NCBI GenBank assembly: GCA_905182985.1
Contig: CAJJDN010000141.1
Location: 71,312 to 135,311 of the forward strand
DNA: 64,000 bases
From: Paramecium sonneborni
Lineage: Eukaryota > Ciliophora > Oligohymenophorea > Peniculida > Parameciidae
Direction: 5' to 3'
Each line of letters begins with the position of its first letter. Within the stretch, counting starts at the first letter, position 1. Position numbers and translations under genes: made by a program. The notes under the pieces were generated by a model. That model saw nothing but the letters and a program-made list of their open reading frames with translations, made no database searches and was not told where the DNA came from. This document shows positions 1 through 12,622 of this stretch, in pieces.

Positions 1-3000
1 TCTAATCTCTCTTCTTACTTGTAATTATATTTATAAAATCTTTCAATAATTCATTTTTTATGTATTTTTATACTTATTTTTTTTTCATTACATGAAAAAC
101 TTCGGTATGGTAAAAAAATTATTTTGGTTAAATAATAGTTTGACTATCGCTAAACATTTTATAAAAATTTTCAAATCTTATTTATAAATTTGAATTGAAT
201 ATGTGTTTATAGTCAAAAGAATGTGATTCTTCTGATAAAACATCATATTCTAATTCTTATAAATATATTTAAAAAATATCAAGACTTTTCTATTTTAATT
301 CATCTTCACCCAATTATTAATAAATAAATTCTTTAAATTTATTAATGTATATTTCCTCATTTTAAAAATTGTAAGAATATTTATAATTGAGCTTTTTAAT
401 CAAAGTCAATAAATTAGTTGAAAAATCTTCAAATCTTTACTGATTAACCTTTAAAGTATCAGTCATATAATTCTTCCAAATATCTTCAAATTTCAAAAAT
501 ATTTATTCCTCATTTGACTGAAAATATTTTAACTATTCTGGTTCTCTTTCGATTTATCTATAGTCTTGGATAATCTTTTAATTTATGTGTTGGTAGATCA
601 TTTTATTTTTTAATTTATGAATTTATTATTAAATGATAAATAAACCTTCATTTTCCAATTTAAACTTAATATCTTTTAATTTTTATTCAATCTTCTGTTA
701 GGATTTTTTAGAGATTTAATTTTATTGACAATATATTTATAATTTTTAAAGAATTTTTTAACTTATGATATCATTATTTTATTTTAAATTTCGCTCCTAC
801 TCATTTTATAAAATTTAAAATTATTCTAAATTGCAAAAGTTATCTGTATTTTCTATCTTTGGAATGCTTGTATGAAAATTATATTCTTCAAATAATTCAG
901 ATAAAATTTTGTCCAAATTTTGATGTTCATTGTATTCTTTCATTTCCGAAAATTCTATTAAGTCTGGTAATTTTGAAACCAAATCCCAATCTTGCTTGAC
1001 TTTTTTTATAAAAGAACTCCAAGTTTACAATTCAGATCCTTAATCTAATAATTTTTAGATGTATTTCTTAATGATATTTTATCCATATTTATATGCTTCA
1101 TTAGAATAAGATTCAACATGTTTTTCTTATGTCCAAATATTATTATATTCTTCATTCCACTTCTCTGGAAAAGAAGCTATTCCCAAAATTTCTATATTTT
1201 CAATTTTTAGATCTAAAATCTAATCATATTTAATATTTTAAAATTATTTTTCTTCCTAATTTATTTTATTATCATTTTATAAATATTTGGTAATATCTTC
1301 AATTTGAATTAATAACTTACTTTTATCATTGGTTTGACTATTTTAATTAAAGCACCATGAAATCTATTTTTTAATAGAAAAATTCAAGTCATTCTACTGA
1401 AAAGTGAACATACATATTTCTATCAAATTTCTAAATTATAAATTAAGCTCTCCTTTTACATTAATAATTACTATGTCACTTATAGAAAAAATAAATAATG
1501 CTAACCTTTTATCATAATCAGTATCCTATAAATTAGGATTTTGTAGTCCTTCTGAATCTAACAATAATATGTAATCAAATTCAATATCAAATTAATTTTT
1601 ATTTTATACATTTAACATTTAAATGTAAATTCCTTTTGTACATCTACCTATGCTTGTTAAAAAATGACACCCAAATATTTTATTCAATAATGTTGATTTT
1701 CCAGAACTTTATGGACCTAAAATGCTTATTACAAGAACCTTAATTTCCTTTAATTTAAGATAATCTCCTAATTCTTGGAATAACTTATAATCAATTGTAA
1801 AATCATCGCCATTTAAAAATTCAATAGGTTCTCCTTTTTAAATTAATTTACCCATTATATCTAATACATTCAAATTTTAAAATTTTCTTATTTTTATAAA
1901 TTCTCTCCAAAACAATTCAATATTTATATTATTGAAATATTCTAATTGCTATTTTTTTTAAATTGATGATTCTTATTAAAATTGTTCACAAGATTTAATA
2001 TTAAATATTCTAATCTTCTCCAAAAATGCAAGATATATTATATAAGAATTCTTTTGCCTAAAAATATCAACAAAATAATTCATAAGGGGAGATATATTTT
2101 CTTATTGTAATTTTTCTTAAAGTTAACTTATTTCTTTTTATTTTTCTGTTGATTCTTTTTATATTATTTTAATTGAATTATCAAGTTTTTCGTATTACAT
2201 CTATTTATCTAATAATTCTTGCTTTGAAATTAAATTTGAATGATTTTTTAATGCGAAACTTAACTTTTCTTAAAAGAAAACTTTTTAATTTAAATTCTAA
2301 TCTATCTATTATTGTTATCTAATTTCGTAATCAATTGATCTCATAAGGAATGCATCTGGACTATAGAAACCCTTTGAACTTTTTGATATAATCTTCATCT
2401 ATTCATCTAATTTTTAAAAATGATCTGATATATATTAAATTTCTTCAAAATTATCTGATGAAAATAATTACAGCATATGTTGAAATTATTCTTAAGTATT
2501 TTAAAAATCATTTTAATCCTAAATAATCATTTATAGTATTTATTTTCTTAAATATGAAATTTCTCCATTTTATTGTTATTGATCCATTAATAAAAGATTA
2601 TTAATTTTTAAAATTGCATGATTTTTACTTTTTTAAATTTCCTAATTTTTTTCCTTGGCATCTCTAATTATATAACATATAAATGGATTGATTTCTAACT
2701 ATTTAAGTAGCTTTTGAACATAATTTCTATTCTCATCTAACTCTGAGTCTTATTTCATCTAAATTATCCAAAATTTGAAAAAAGGTAATATTTTAATTAA
2801 TAAATCATAATCTAAAAATCCGTGCACATCTGCAATTAGAAAATTTCGAGTGCCATTGAATTCAAAATCAAACATCATATCTACAGTATTTTAATTTATA
2901 TCAGATGTATCACTCACTTCAAATTTAGTAACTTTATAAAAAATTTTATTAATTAAATCAGTTTTTCCTATTTATTTTTATATCTTGCTTAAAGATAGAT

Positions 3001-5363
3001 TTATAATTGGATATTGATCAGATAAAAGATAGAAAATGTTTTTATTTAAATAATAACGATCATCTAATTTATATGGATTTATAACTTAAGGATTTAAATA
3101 GATGAAAGGTACAGGATATCTTTTTGACTATAATTTTATTAGAATTACTTTTAATTCATCATTAGAATTATTATAAAGGATTTAAAATAAAGCCTTCAAA
3201 TTTAAAGAAAAAGGAAATTTATTACAGTGTCTTACCTATTGGTTGATAGAATGAATTAATGTTAGGAAACTATCAGGAGATTCTCCTCTTTTAATTATAT
3301 TAAATAGTTAAGGGAGCAGTTACAGAAACTTATTACTATACTTAGAATTAGTTATCCATTCTTTTATGATTTATTCATCGCTTTTATCTACTTTGGCAAA
3401 TGAGATACTGAATTTTTCAATTGATATGATCTATTTTTGAGGAAACTAATTAATAGTTTAATTGTGACGCCAGATTTATAGAAATTTAAAATTTTAGCCG
3501 CCTTAACTGTTTGAAAAATTTATTAAGTATATAAGAGTTAAGATATTTATTTAAAAAATAAAATTTTCTTCTTTAAATTAATCCTTCACCCAATTTAATT
3601 ACTATTATAAATCTATTTTAGTTTCAATTTAAAAAATATTTTAAATCATCTTTTGTATTCTGTTTGAATATATATTTGTTGATATAAATTTCCATGATTA
3701 ATCGCTTTAAAGACTTGAGTTTTTTTTTAATTAAAAATACATCAAAGATTAAATCTGAATCCATTACTATTCAAAAATTTATGATGGCAATTAAATTATC
3801 TCTTGCATTCTTTAATTCATTATATCACAACAAATTATCTCTTTTTCTTTTTATTATGTTAAAAATATTTAGAAACAATTATTCTCAATTGAATCTTCCT
3901 TAAATTCAAAATAAATAACTTTTTTTAAAAAATTTTGCAAGATTTTGTCAAAGGAAGTACTATTCAAATTCTTAAAATTCCTTTCAAATGTTTCTTTTTT
4001 TAGTTTTGATTTATTAATCTTCTCATATATTTATTTAATTGAATCAACCAAACCTGAAGATTAAAAATATTAACCCCAAAAAAATAGAATCAAACTAAAA
4101 TACAAAAAATCGAAATTATCATCAAAATTTTCGGTTAAAGAGAAATATTCAATCAAATTTTATTTTTCAGATAACTCATTCGTATTATTTATCAAAGTTT
4201 AAATAAATTTTTTTAAATTCTTAAGCATGTCTTAAAAGTTTTAAGATAATAATTGAAATAAAAATTAAATCTAAGGATATTCTAAATCATCTTTTAAACT
4301 ACTCAAGTCATCTTAAAATACAATCTTACATTATTTATCTTATAATAATTTAACCATTTTAGAAAAGCCGATTTTATTTGATAATTAAACGGTGTGCAAA
4401 TAATAATCGAATTCTTAAATTTCTTCTACTAGCAGAGAGCCAACTAAATCATGGATTGATTTATCAAAATTAATTCCTAAATAAAATAATTCAATTAATA
4501 AGTGTAGATACCTTACAAAACTAATTTATTTTTTATTTTTTTAAGTTTCAATAAGATCAAAAATCATAGAAGCCTTTTCATTTAATTAAGCTATCTTTGA
4601 GAATTTTTTTACTTATTAAGGTATCATATTGCATTCGCAAAATTGAACATTATTTAATTTCTCTAAAATAATATTATATTATTTAGAAGACAAGGCATTT
4701 TAATATATTTCTAAATAATCTTCTTCTTAGATATTAACTTAAGAAATTGATTGAAAATTATATGATTTATTAATAGTATCTAAGCAACTATGTTCCTACA
4801 ATTAATTATTTAGAAAATTTAGTTTAAGTACTTTTTCTTAATCATCAAATTAATCCAAATGAGATTAAATATGTTTAGAAATTTCCTGATCGTTCTCATA
4901 TACTCCGGCTTTAATATCATCTATAATGTCTGCTAATTTTTAATCCACAAATTAAGATTGCATCTAATATTAATATAAAAATAAATTTAATAATCATATA
5001 TAAATTATGTAGAACACTTCTTCAGGTGTAATTTGATTAATTAAAATTAGGCTAAGCCATGTAAAATCTTTCTAAGTATGTAAATTTTTTTTGAAGTCAG
5101 TTATTAATTTCAAAAATAAAGAATTTATAATTTTTTTTTCAATAAAAAATATTCCTAGTTAAATGGTATAATTATTTCTATTATAATATTCAAATTATAT
5201 AAACTTAGATAAGTTAAATGATATCTTAATAAACTTAGTAAAGATCAATATAATCTAGTAATGCAATAGTTTATTTTTTAAGTTTTAGTTCAAGTTTTAT
5301 TTAATTGATTTGGTTTCTGCTATACATCATTGATCCTACAATAATAATATTCTCAATTTTCAT
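1..5363 (-). CDS. VLIG-type very large GTPase (3' end beyond window)
   Basis: Large GTP-binding protein of the interferon-inducible very-large-GTPase (VLIG/GVIN) type, which is a family assignment from motifs. Seen: P-loop GPQSSGKSTLLN (codons at about 1682-1717), then GRCTKGIY about 20 residues later and the switch/G3-like LLDSEGLQNP (about 1535-1570). The GPxSSGKST...GRCTxGIY pattern is characteristic of this family. With TAA/TAG as Gln, one frame is open from the window edge to 4961, and the same frame resumes upstream to about 5230. A 31-nt intron (5204-5234) links it to ATG 5363. An in-frame TGA at 4994-4996 needs one more intron (a 54-nt GT...AG fits) or means that translation starts at 4963. 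The long Lys/Leu/Gln-rich region before the G domain has no recognisable domain. The biological role in a ciliate is unknown. Confidence is good on the family, moderate on the 5' end. Confidence 0.8.
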
Positions 5364-5528
5364 TTTATTTTTTTATTTCATCTACAAATCTATATAAATT
5401 AAAATTAAGGCAACTTTATCTTAATATAGTGAATAAATAATGTAATAGAAATTTAATTTGTAAAATATTTATATAAATATCTGAAATATATAAATTTATT
5501 AAAAATTTTAGTTCTCTCTAAAAATATA
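5364..5528. promoter_or_regulatory. Divergent intergenic spacer (GTPase / WD40 gene)
   Basis: 165 nt between two divergent start codons, entirely AT-rich, with no motif I can assign. It must hold the promoters of both genes. It is repeated at 6202-6366 only because of the assembly redundancy. Confidence 0.5.
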
Positions 5529-6092
5529 ATGCGTTCTATGAAAGTATAGATGACTGAAACAAACATAACTTGTTCTTTAGGGCATAGTAAACCCATCCTT
5601 TCCTATAAGTTAGAAAAAGATAAAAATTATAAATTACTATGTGAAGAATGTATTTTAAAAAATAATTATTCATAAATTTCTCCTTTTGATAAAAAAGTAG
5701 ATGAAGTTTAAGATTTCTACTAATAGTAATTTGATGAATTTTAAAAAGAAACTGAAATTTATATCATGAAGATATAAGAGTTGGAAAATTAGTTATTAAT
5801 TTTTAAAGATTAGATGTCAGCTTAAATAGATTAGATGAATAACTTTTGTAAGAAATAGATTGAAAATTTAAAGGAATTCCTAAAATTTCATACTTAATAT
5901 AATTTTTAAACATAATTTGAAAATTATGAATAACAAAAAAATTGTTTTTAAAGTTAAGAGGAGAACATTAAATTTTTATGTTCTTAAATGATGTCAAAAT
6001 TACGTATGTGTCTAAAGAAAATAGAATAAGATTAAGAAAAATTAAAAAAGAATTTTGAAATAATTAATTTACAATAAGATAAGAATCTGAAT
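5529..6092 (+). pseudogene. Duplicate 5' fragment of WD40 gene, cut by N
   Basis: Same sequence as the first 564 nt of the gene at 6367-7958, ending at the N at 6093. It encodes the start, the Cys/His segment and part of the coiled coil. It is an artefact copy and should not be counted as a second gene. Confidence 0.85.
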
Positions 6093-6093
6093 N

Positions 6094-6930
6094 TAGTAAT
6101 GCAATAGTTTATTTTTTAAGTTTTAGTTCAAGTTTTATTTAATTGATTTGGTTTCTGCTATACATCATTGATCCTACAATAATAATATTCTCAATTTTCA
6201 TTTTATTTTTTTATTTCATCTACAAATCTATATAAATTAAAATTAAGGCAACTTTATCTTAATATAGTGAATAAATAATGTAATAGAAATTTAATTTGTA
6301 AAATATTTATATAAATATCTGAAATATATAAATTTATTAAAAATTTTAGTTCTCTCTAAAAATATAATGCGTTCTATGAAAGTATAGATGACTGAAACAA
6401 ACATAACTTGTTCTTTAGGGCATAGTAAACCCATCCTTTCCTATAAGTTAGAAAAAGATAAAAATTATAAATTACTATGTGAAGAATGTATTTTAAAAAA
6501 TAATTATTCATAAATTTCTCCTTTTGATAAAAAAGTAGATGAAGTTTAAGATTTCTACTAATAGTAATTTGATGAATTTTAAAAAGAAACTGAAATTTAT
6601 ATCATGAAGATATAAGAGTTGGAAAATTAGTTATTAATTTTTAAAGATTAGATGTCAGCTTAAATAGATTAGATGAATAACTTTTGTAAGAAATAGATTG
6701 AAAATTTAAAGGAATTCCTAAAATTTCATACTTAATATAATTTTTAAACATAATTTGAAAATTATGAATAACAAAAAAATTGTTTTTAAAGTTAAGAGGA
6801 GAACATTAAATTTTTATGTTCTTAAATGATGTCAAAATTACGTATGTGTCTAAAGAAAATAGAATAAGATTAAGAAAAATTAAAAAAGAATTTTGAAATA
6901 ATTAATTTACAATAAGATAAGAATCTGAAT
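6094..6930. repeat. 837-bp direct repeat, copy 2 (assembly redundancy)
   Basis: Second copy of 5256-6092. This copy continues without interruption into the rest of the WD40 gene, so it is the one that carries the complete gene. The genome most likely has one copy, with 5255 joined to this sequence. Confidence 0.9.
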
Positions 6931-7958
6931 GCAATATATAAAACACCTTCTGTAAATTTAATAGATAAAGATGAAAGGTAGTTGGGTTGTTGTTATGCTA
7001 TTTGTACAAATTATTGTGATAATATGATTATAACTTGTTGTGGAGAAAAAATTCTATTATGGAGTTTTATGAATGGAAAGATGAAATAATAGCATTAATT
7101 GGAAATACATGAAATAACATTAAAATGCTTAATATCTAGCAAAAAGAATAATTATTTTATTTCTGGCGATTAAAATGGTATTATAATATTTGGTAATAAT
7201 AAATTCAAGGTGATTATAAAAAATGGAGTAATTAATAATATTAAGGCCATACTGATTAGATAGACTGTTTAATAATGAATAAAAATGAATCTCAACTTAT
7301 TTCAGGAGGAAAGGATAAAAAAATAATAATCTGGAATATAAAATTTAATCCTAATTATTTAGAGAAGTTCTAAAGTTTAGAACTACATAAGAAAAGAGTT
7401 CGAGGGTTAAGTTTAAATACTTATGAAGATATGTTAGTATCATGTAGTAATAGTCCAAATGGAGGAGAAATTATTGTATGGGAACTTAAAGAGAATGGAG
7501 AATTTCAATTTAATCAATATGTTAATGCAAATCAGAATAATAAAGGAAATAAGATTTGTTTTTTAAAAAATGATTTATTTATATGGATATCAAATGAAAA
7601 AGTAGATTGTTTGATATACTTCTTTGAATTAGTAAATGAGAAATTTACATTAAATAAGAATAGATCTATTTAGTTGAAAGAAAATCATATACTACAAGAT
7701 TAATCTCATTTCCCAATCATTCATAATCAAGAAATGAATTTAATTATAATAAGGCATAAAAATTATATTTATTTAATTCGAGAAAAGCAAAACGACACTT
7801 TTACAATAGATAAAGAAATCTCTTGTGAAGATACATCATTATATACATTTGGAACCATTACAAATGATGGCAAATATCTTATTTATTATTAAGGTTAATT
7901 CTAAGGCAGGTATTTTATCCATAAAATATCATACAATAATGAATCAAAAGACAGTTGA
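6367..7958 (+). CDS. Cys/His (B-box-like), coiled-coil and WD40 repeat protein
   Basis: About 520 residues. The N-terminus has a small zinc-binding-like segment (CSLGH, then LLCEEC about 30 residues later), followed by a Lys/Glu/Gln-rich coiled coil and then a WD40 propeller. WD units are visible as GHTDQIDCLIMN...SGGKDKKIIIWN and LVSCSNS...GGEIIVWEL. This order is like TRIM-type scaffolds, and I infer a scaffold or ubiquitin-related role without direct evidence. A 17-nt intron (7193-7209) is needed to join FG to DYKKW and restore the propeller. Stop TGA is at 7956-7958. The second Met (codon 4) or the Met at codon 8 could also be the start. Its 5' part is present twice in the window through the N-joined redundancy. 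Confidence 0.8.
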
Positions 7959-8888
7959 TAATTTTAAAGTTTTAAATTTAGTATTTCAATTTTTTTTAAA
8001 ATAGTTTAAAATAATCTGGAATTAGAATTCCTCTAGCAAAATTAAATAAATTAAAAAATAACATAATAATATAAAATTTTAAACTGATAATTAAAGTGTT
8101 AAAGAATATGATTCATTTATAAGTACCAAATTAACTAGAAAACCAGTATAAAATAAATAAATTTCTTCATATGAGTAGCATATTTTTTTAATTATACTTT
8201 ATTTTTCTTATTTGTAAAGCAAATTTGAGTAGTCATTTGACATTCTTCTCAGTTATTTTTAAATTCAAATACATTCGATTGATCTAATAAAAGATGAAAT
8301 TTTACTGAATTATAATAGGATTATCATAAGTTTAAGGAAGATTTGAAATTAAAAGATATAATTATTGAATAAATTTTTTTAATATGCATAATTAATCAAT
8401 TCTACAAAAATTCTTAATTCTTTGCAAAATATGATCTATCACTTTTTAATCAGTTATCAATTCCCTGAATAAATTTTCTTTGAATTATTTGATTTAACTT
8501 TTTCAAAAACAGTATAATAATTTTAAATTAAGATCTATTTTTGTAAAACGATTTTCGTAAATATCTAATTAAAGTTCTAAATTATAATTGTTATAATTTT
8601 TATTTCAGGTTGATTAAAATCACAAACTTTAGATAGATTTATTAAATAGTATTGATCCTTTAGTTTAATCTATGAATTATTTAGTAGTTTCAATAAAGCC
8701 CTATAGTTATATTAATTTATTATTCAAATCATTTGATATTCAAGTGAATATTTTCATTTAAAAATTCAATTATTTTAACTTCTTATCTTATTCTTTTTGC
8801 TTAATTCAAAAATGTATCTGCATAATCTATTTATATTTCATTTTAAGTTGTATTTATTATTTTAATTATAAATCAATATTTTTATATA
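7959..8888. other. 930-nt gene-free stretch
   Basis: AT-rich, no open frame with protein-like composition on either strand, and no repeat or RNA that I recognise. It is long for this compact genome, so a decayed gene is possible. It includes the terminator of the WD40 gene and the promoter of the palmitoyltransferase gene. Confidence 0.4.
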
Positions 8889-10006
8889 ATGGAGGAAATA
8901 TTACTTTTCATTTTATTCGCATTATCTACAGGCTCGTTTATGTACATGTTAGTTTGCACAGATTCTAATTCCAAAACTCCTATGGGAATGATTAGAAGGA
9001 AAGTATATACTTAAGGCCCTTTTATTTTAAAGTACAAATTGACTCATTAAAAAGAAAATTATTAGGAAATAAAATATTCATGAAACTTTCAGGTTTTTAC
9101 AATTATGTTTTTTACACAAATAATCGATTGGGATAGATTGCATACATTTTAATATTCTGGATGGTATTTGCAATGTATACTAAATTTGGATTACTTAAAC
9201 ATTTTGGTAATACACCTTATGTGAGTCATATACATTCTATTTGTGGTAGTTTAATATTTATATGCTGCAATTACTTTTTCTTTAAAACATGCCTTACAAG
9301 TCCAGGAATAGTAAATAAAGAAAATAATAATGAATATATCAAGAAATACTAATAATACTATGATGAAATATAATATAAATAAAATACTACATGTACAACA
9401 TGTAATATTATTAAACCAGCAAGAAGTAAACATTGTCGAATATGTAATGTTTGTGTAAGTAAATTTGACCATCATTGTATTTGGGTTAGACAATGTATTG
9501 GATAGAATAATTATAAGTACTTTCTACTATTTTTATTCTCTCATATATTTTTAAGTCTTTATGGGGTAGTTGCTGGAATATTTTGCTTATTAGGAATAGC
9601 AAAAAAGTAATCACTATTTAAATTAACATATAAAAATGCAGTAACTGGAGAAATTAATTAAGCAACATTTTTAAGAGTATTTACTGTCATTAGTAATAGA
9701 GAGACATTTTTTGTATTCATAATATTTGTGTGCCTCATTTTTTTTGTCGTTCTCACTGCATTTTTCTTATATCATCTAAATATGATTAAAAAGAATCTAA
9801 CTACAAATGAGAGAATTAGAAAAAATGATTTTGAGAAATCATTCCTCTATGAAATGTATGAATTAAAAGAATTAGAAAAAAGAAAAAAAGATGAAGAATT
9901 ATCCAAGAGACTTGCTTAATTGAAGTAATGTTGGAATTCTTTAAATAAAAAAAAAGGCTAAGGACTTTTAGAGGGCTTGAAAATTATATTTTATTAATCT
10001 GATTGA
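8889..10006 (+). CDS. DHHC-type protein S-acyltransferase
   Basis: Integral membrane enzyme that attaches palmitate to cysteines of other proteins. The zinc-finger DHHC domain is clear: [15 protein letters not shown], then CNVC, then FDHHCIWV with the catalytic DHHC at 9467-9478, and QCIGQNNY after it. Two hydrophobic segments precede the DHHC domain and two follow it, as in the family; the C-terminus is a charged Lys/Glu tail. A 23-nt intron (9032-9054) joins the first exon ([15 protein letters not shown]) to [17 protein letters not shown]. Stop is at 10004-10006. At about 360 residues it is normal for the family, with a layout closest to ZDHHC4-like enzymes. The next gene is convergent, ending about 140 nt away. 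Confidence 0.93.
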
Positions 10007-10147
10007 TAAATATATTTTGTTCATAATTTAATCAAATATTCTTTAACATAATATAGAATATCTCATTTTTCATATTAATTTTATAAAATTCAAATTTACT
10101 CATCCTTCTTTATTGTTTTAAATAATTTAATTTTCTAAACTAGAACA

Positions 10148-11358
10148 TCAAATTTTCTTTTTTTTTAACAAATATTTCAAATTGAAATTATTCTTCTTTT
10201 CTTTTATTAAATATTATTAACTATTAATACTATTCTGTCTCAAGCAAAAAATGTTAAATTATTTGCAAGCAAAAAATGTTAAATTATTTGCTAAAATATA
10301 ATTATCTTATCCTTGATTTCTGCTTATGTAATCTGATCTCATTGTTTGATCAGATAATTCAATCAAATCTTCTTATTTTCTTTAAAATATTTTTTTTAAA
10401 TATTTCTCATAGATTTTAATTTCGTATTCATTTCCATTTGATTCATAATTAAAGATTTGAAGTAATCTTGTAAAAACTATTAAATGCTTAATTCAAAAAT
10501 TCCATTCCTATCTATAATATTTATATTTAGATTCATAAATTTTAATTAAGTTTTTTATTTGTTCTTATATCTGAAGCTTATTTTAAATAATGGTATCAAG
10601 TACATTTAATCTTAATAAGATATTCAAATATTTACTATTCATTTATACTATCTATGATATATCCTTCTATTAATCTACTTAAACTATAGGATATTTAATT
10701 GTTATTTTGAGTATTTCAGATAATCAAAATTCTAATAGAGGAATAACAACTGTTAAATTTAATATCGATAATTGTATTTCACCAGATTTTTATGAAATAG
10801 AATTCTCATAATTTATTGTTTTTCAATATTTTTTAATCTGATTTGCATTAATTATTTGGAATCTGTTCAGAAATTTATTTTAGTTGTATAAATTCATATT
10901 TATTATTTTTATATTTATTCTTCATATATTTTAGTTCGTATTTCCTAATGTAATTTCTAATATTCCAACAATTCCTATTAAACCTCAAACAATTTCTCTA
11001 TATTGCTTTGTTAAGCTTTTGTTATAAGACTCTCTGTCAAATTATGTATATCAATGATTGTCTTTTCTGTTAAATTGTCATCTTCTTCAGCTAATTAATC
11101 TTCTCTTATCTCCACCTTATCAACATCCAAAACCTATTCCAATTTTTTGAATTTCATTATTTTCTTCATTTTCCTCTAAGTTAACTTTTTTTAGTACTCT
11201 TCTAAATCCTTAGGAAAACTAATCTTATAATTTAAATTTAATTACATTCCTAAAGCTTAAAAGCGTTCATTTTGATCAACTTTCACAGAGTCAATCTCAT
11301 CTATCAATTTTAAATTGCATAACAATTATTTCCTTATATCCACATTCTATCATTTATA
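10148..11358 (-). CDS. 3' part of LRR/coiled-coil gene (contig-end copy)
   Basis: Carries the same coding sequence as 12623-13700 plus the true 3' end. The reading frame with QEDLIELSDQTMRSDYIS runs to a TGA at 10148-10150. Coding character is convincing in pieces (Glu/Lys/Gln-rich coiled coil, EKLFEVQQELLEYQKLHQ), but the pieces are separated by in-frame TGAs that I could not resolve with normal 17-35 nt introns, for example around LLEF and EWNF. It is either a gene with unusual splicing or a decaying gene. The 5' end of this copy is cut by the N at 11359. Confidence 0.5.
10241..10290. repeat. 25-bp tandem duplication
   Basis: Two perfect adjacent copies of a 25-bp unit beginning CAAGCAAAAAATG, at 10241-10265 and 10266-10290. 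It recurs at 11504-11553 inside the redundant copy. It lies near the 3' end of the minus-strand LRR/coiled-coil gene. 25 nt is not a multiple of three, so in coding sequence it would shift the frame. Confidence 0.85.
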
Positions 11359-11359
11359 N

Positions 11360-12621
11360 TACTCATCCTTCTTTATTGTTTTAAATAATTTAATTTTCTA
11401 AACTAGAACATCAAATTTTCTTTTTTTTTAACAAATATTTCAAATTGAAATTATTCTTCTTTTCTTTTATTAAATATTATTAACTATTAATACTATTCTG
11501 TCTCAAGCAAAAAATGTTAAATTATTTGCAAGCAAAAAATGTTAAATTATTTGCTAAAATATAATTATCTTATCCTTGATTTCTGCTTATGTAATCTGAT
11601 CTCATTGTTTGATCAGATAATTCAATCAAATCTTCTTATTTTCTTTAAAATATTTTTTTTAAATATTTCTCATAGATTTTAATTTCGTATTCATTTCCAT
11701 TTGATTCATAATTAAAGATTTGAAGTAATCTTGTAAAAACTATTAAATGCTTAATTCAAAAATTCCATTCCTATCTATAATATTTATATTTAGATTCATA
11801 AATTTTAATTAAGTTTTTTATTTGTTCTTATATCTGAAGCTTATTTTAAATAATGGTATCAAGTACATTTAATCTTAATAAGATATTCAAATATTTACTA
11901 TTCATTTATACTATCTATGATATATCCTTCTATTAATCTACTTAAACTATAGGATATTTAATTGTTATTTTGAGTATTTCAGATAATCAAAATTCTAATA
12001 GAGGAATAACAACTGTTAAATTTAATATCGATAATTGTATTTCACCAGATTTTTATGAAATAGAATTCTCATAATTTATTGTTTTTCAATATTTTTTAAT
12101 CTGATTTGCATTAATTATTTGGAATCTGTTCAGAAATTTATTTTAGTTGTATAAATTCATATTTATTATTTTTATATTTATTCTTCATATATTTTAGTTC
12201 GTATTTCCTAATGTAATTTCTAATATTCCAACAATTCCTATTAAACCTCAAACAATTTCTCTATATTGCTTTGTTAAGCTTTTGTTATAAGACTCTCTGT
12301 CAAATTATGTATATCAATGATTGTCTTTTCTGTTAAATTGTCATCTTCTTCAGCTAATTAATCTTCTCTTATCTCCACCTTATCAACATCCAAAACCTAT
12401 TCCAATTTTTTGAATTTCATTATTTTCTTCATTTTCCTCTAAGTTAACTTTTTTTAGTACTCTTCTAAATCCTTAGGAAAACTAATCTTATAATTTAAAT
12501 TTAATTACATTCCTAAAGCTTAAAAGCGTTCATTTTGATCAACTTTCACAGAGTCAATCTCATCTATCAATTTTAAATTGCATAACAATTATTTCCTTAT
12601 ATCCACATTCTATCATTTATA
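11360..12621. repeat. 1,262-bp direct repeat, copy 2 (N on both sides)
   Basis: Copy of 10097-11358, bounded by N at 11359 and N at 12622, so it is an isolated contig holding only repeated sequence. It is IES-free at the TA at 11999-12000. Confidence 0.9.
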
Positions 12622-12622
12622 N

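Larger units (their letters stand above)
5256..6092. repeat. 837-bp direct repeat, copy 1 (assembly redundancy)
   Basis: Every base I compared matches 6094-6930 at an offset of 838, with a single N (6093) between the copies. It contains the 5' end of the GTPase gene, the divergent spacer and the first 564 nt of the WD40 gene. A copy ending exactly at an N is typical of overlapping contig ends that were not merged. Confidence 0.9.
10097..11358. repeat. 1,262-bp direct repeat, copy 1
   Basis: The same 1,262 bases recur at 11360-12621 (offset 1263), separated by one N at 11359. This copy continues leftwards into unique sequence towards the palmitoyltransferase gene. It is IES-free at the TA at 10736-10737. 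It is a redundant contig end, not a biological tandem repeat. Confidence 0.9.

Noticed and set aside
5256..6930. True tandem duplication of a WD40 gene
   Set aside because: Identical copies, one ending exactly at an N, are better explained by unmerged contig ends.
9251..9493. Minus-strand 80-codon ORF with many hydrophobic residues
   Set aside because: Antisense of the DHHC palmitoyltransferase, whose motifs are unmistakable on the plus strand.
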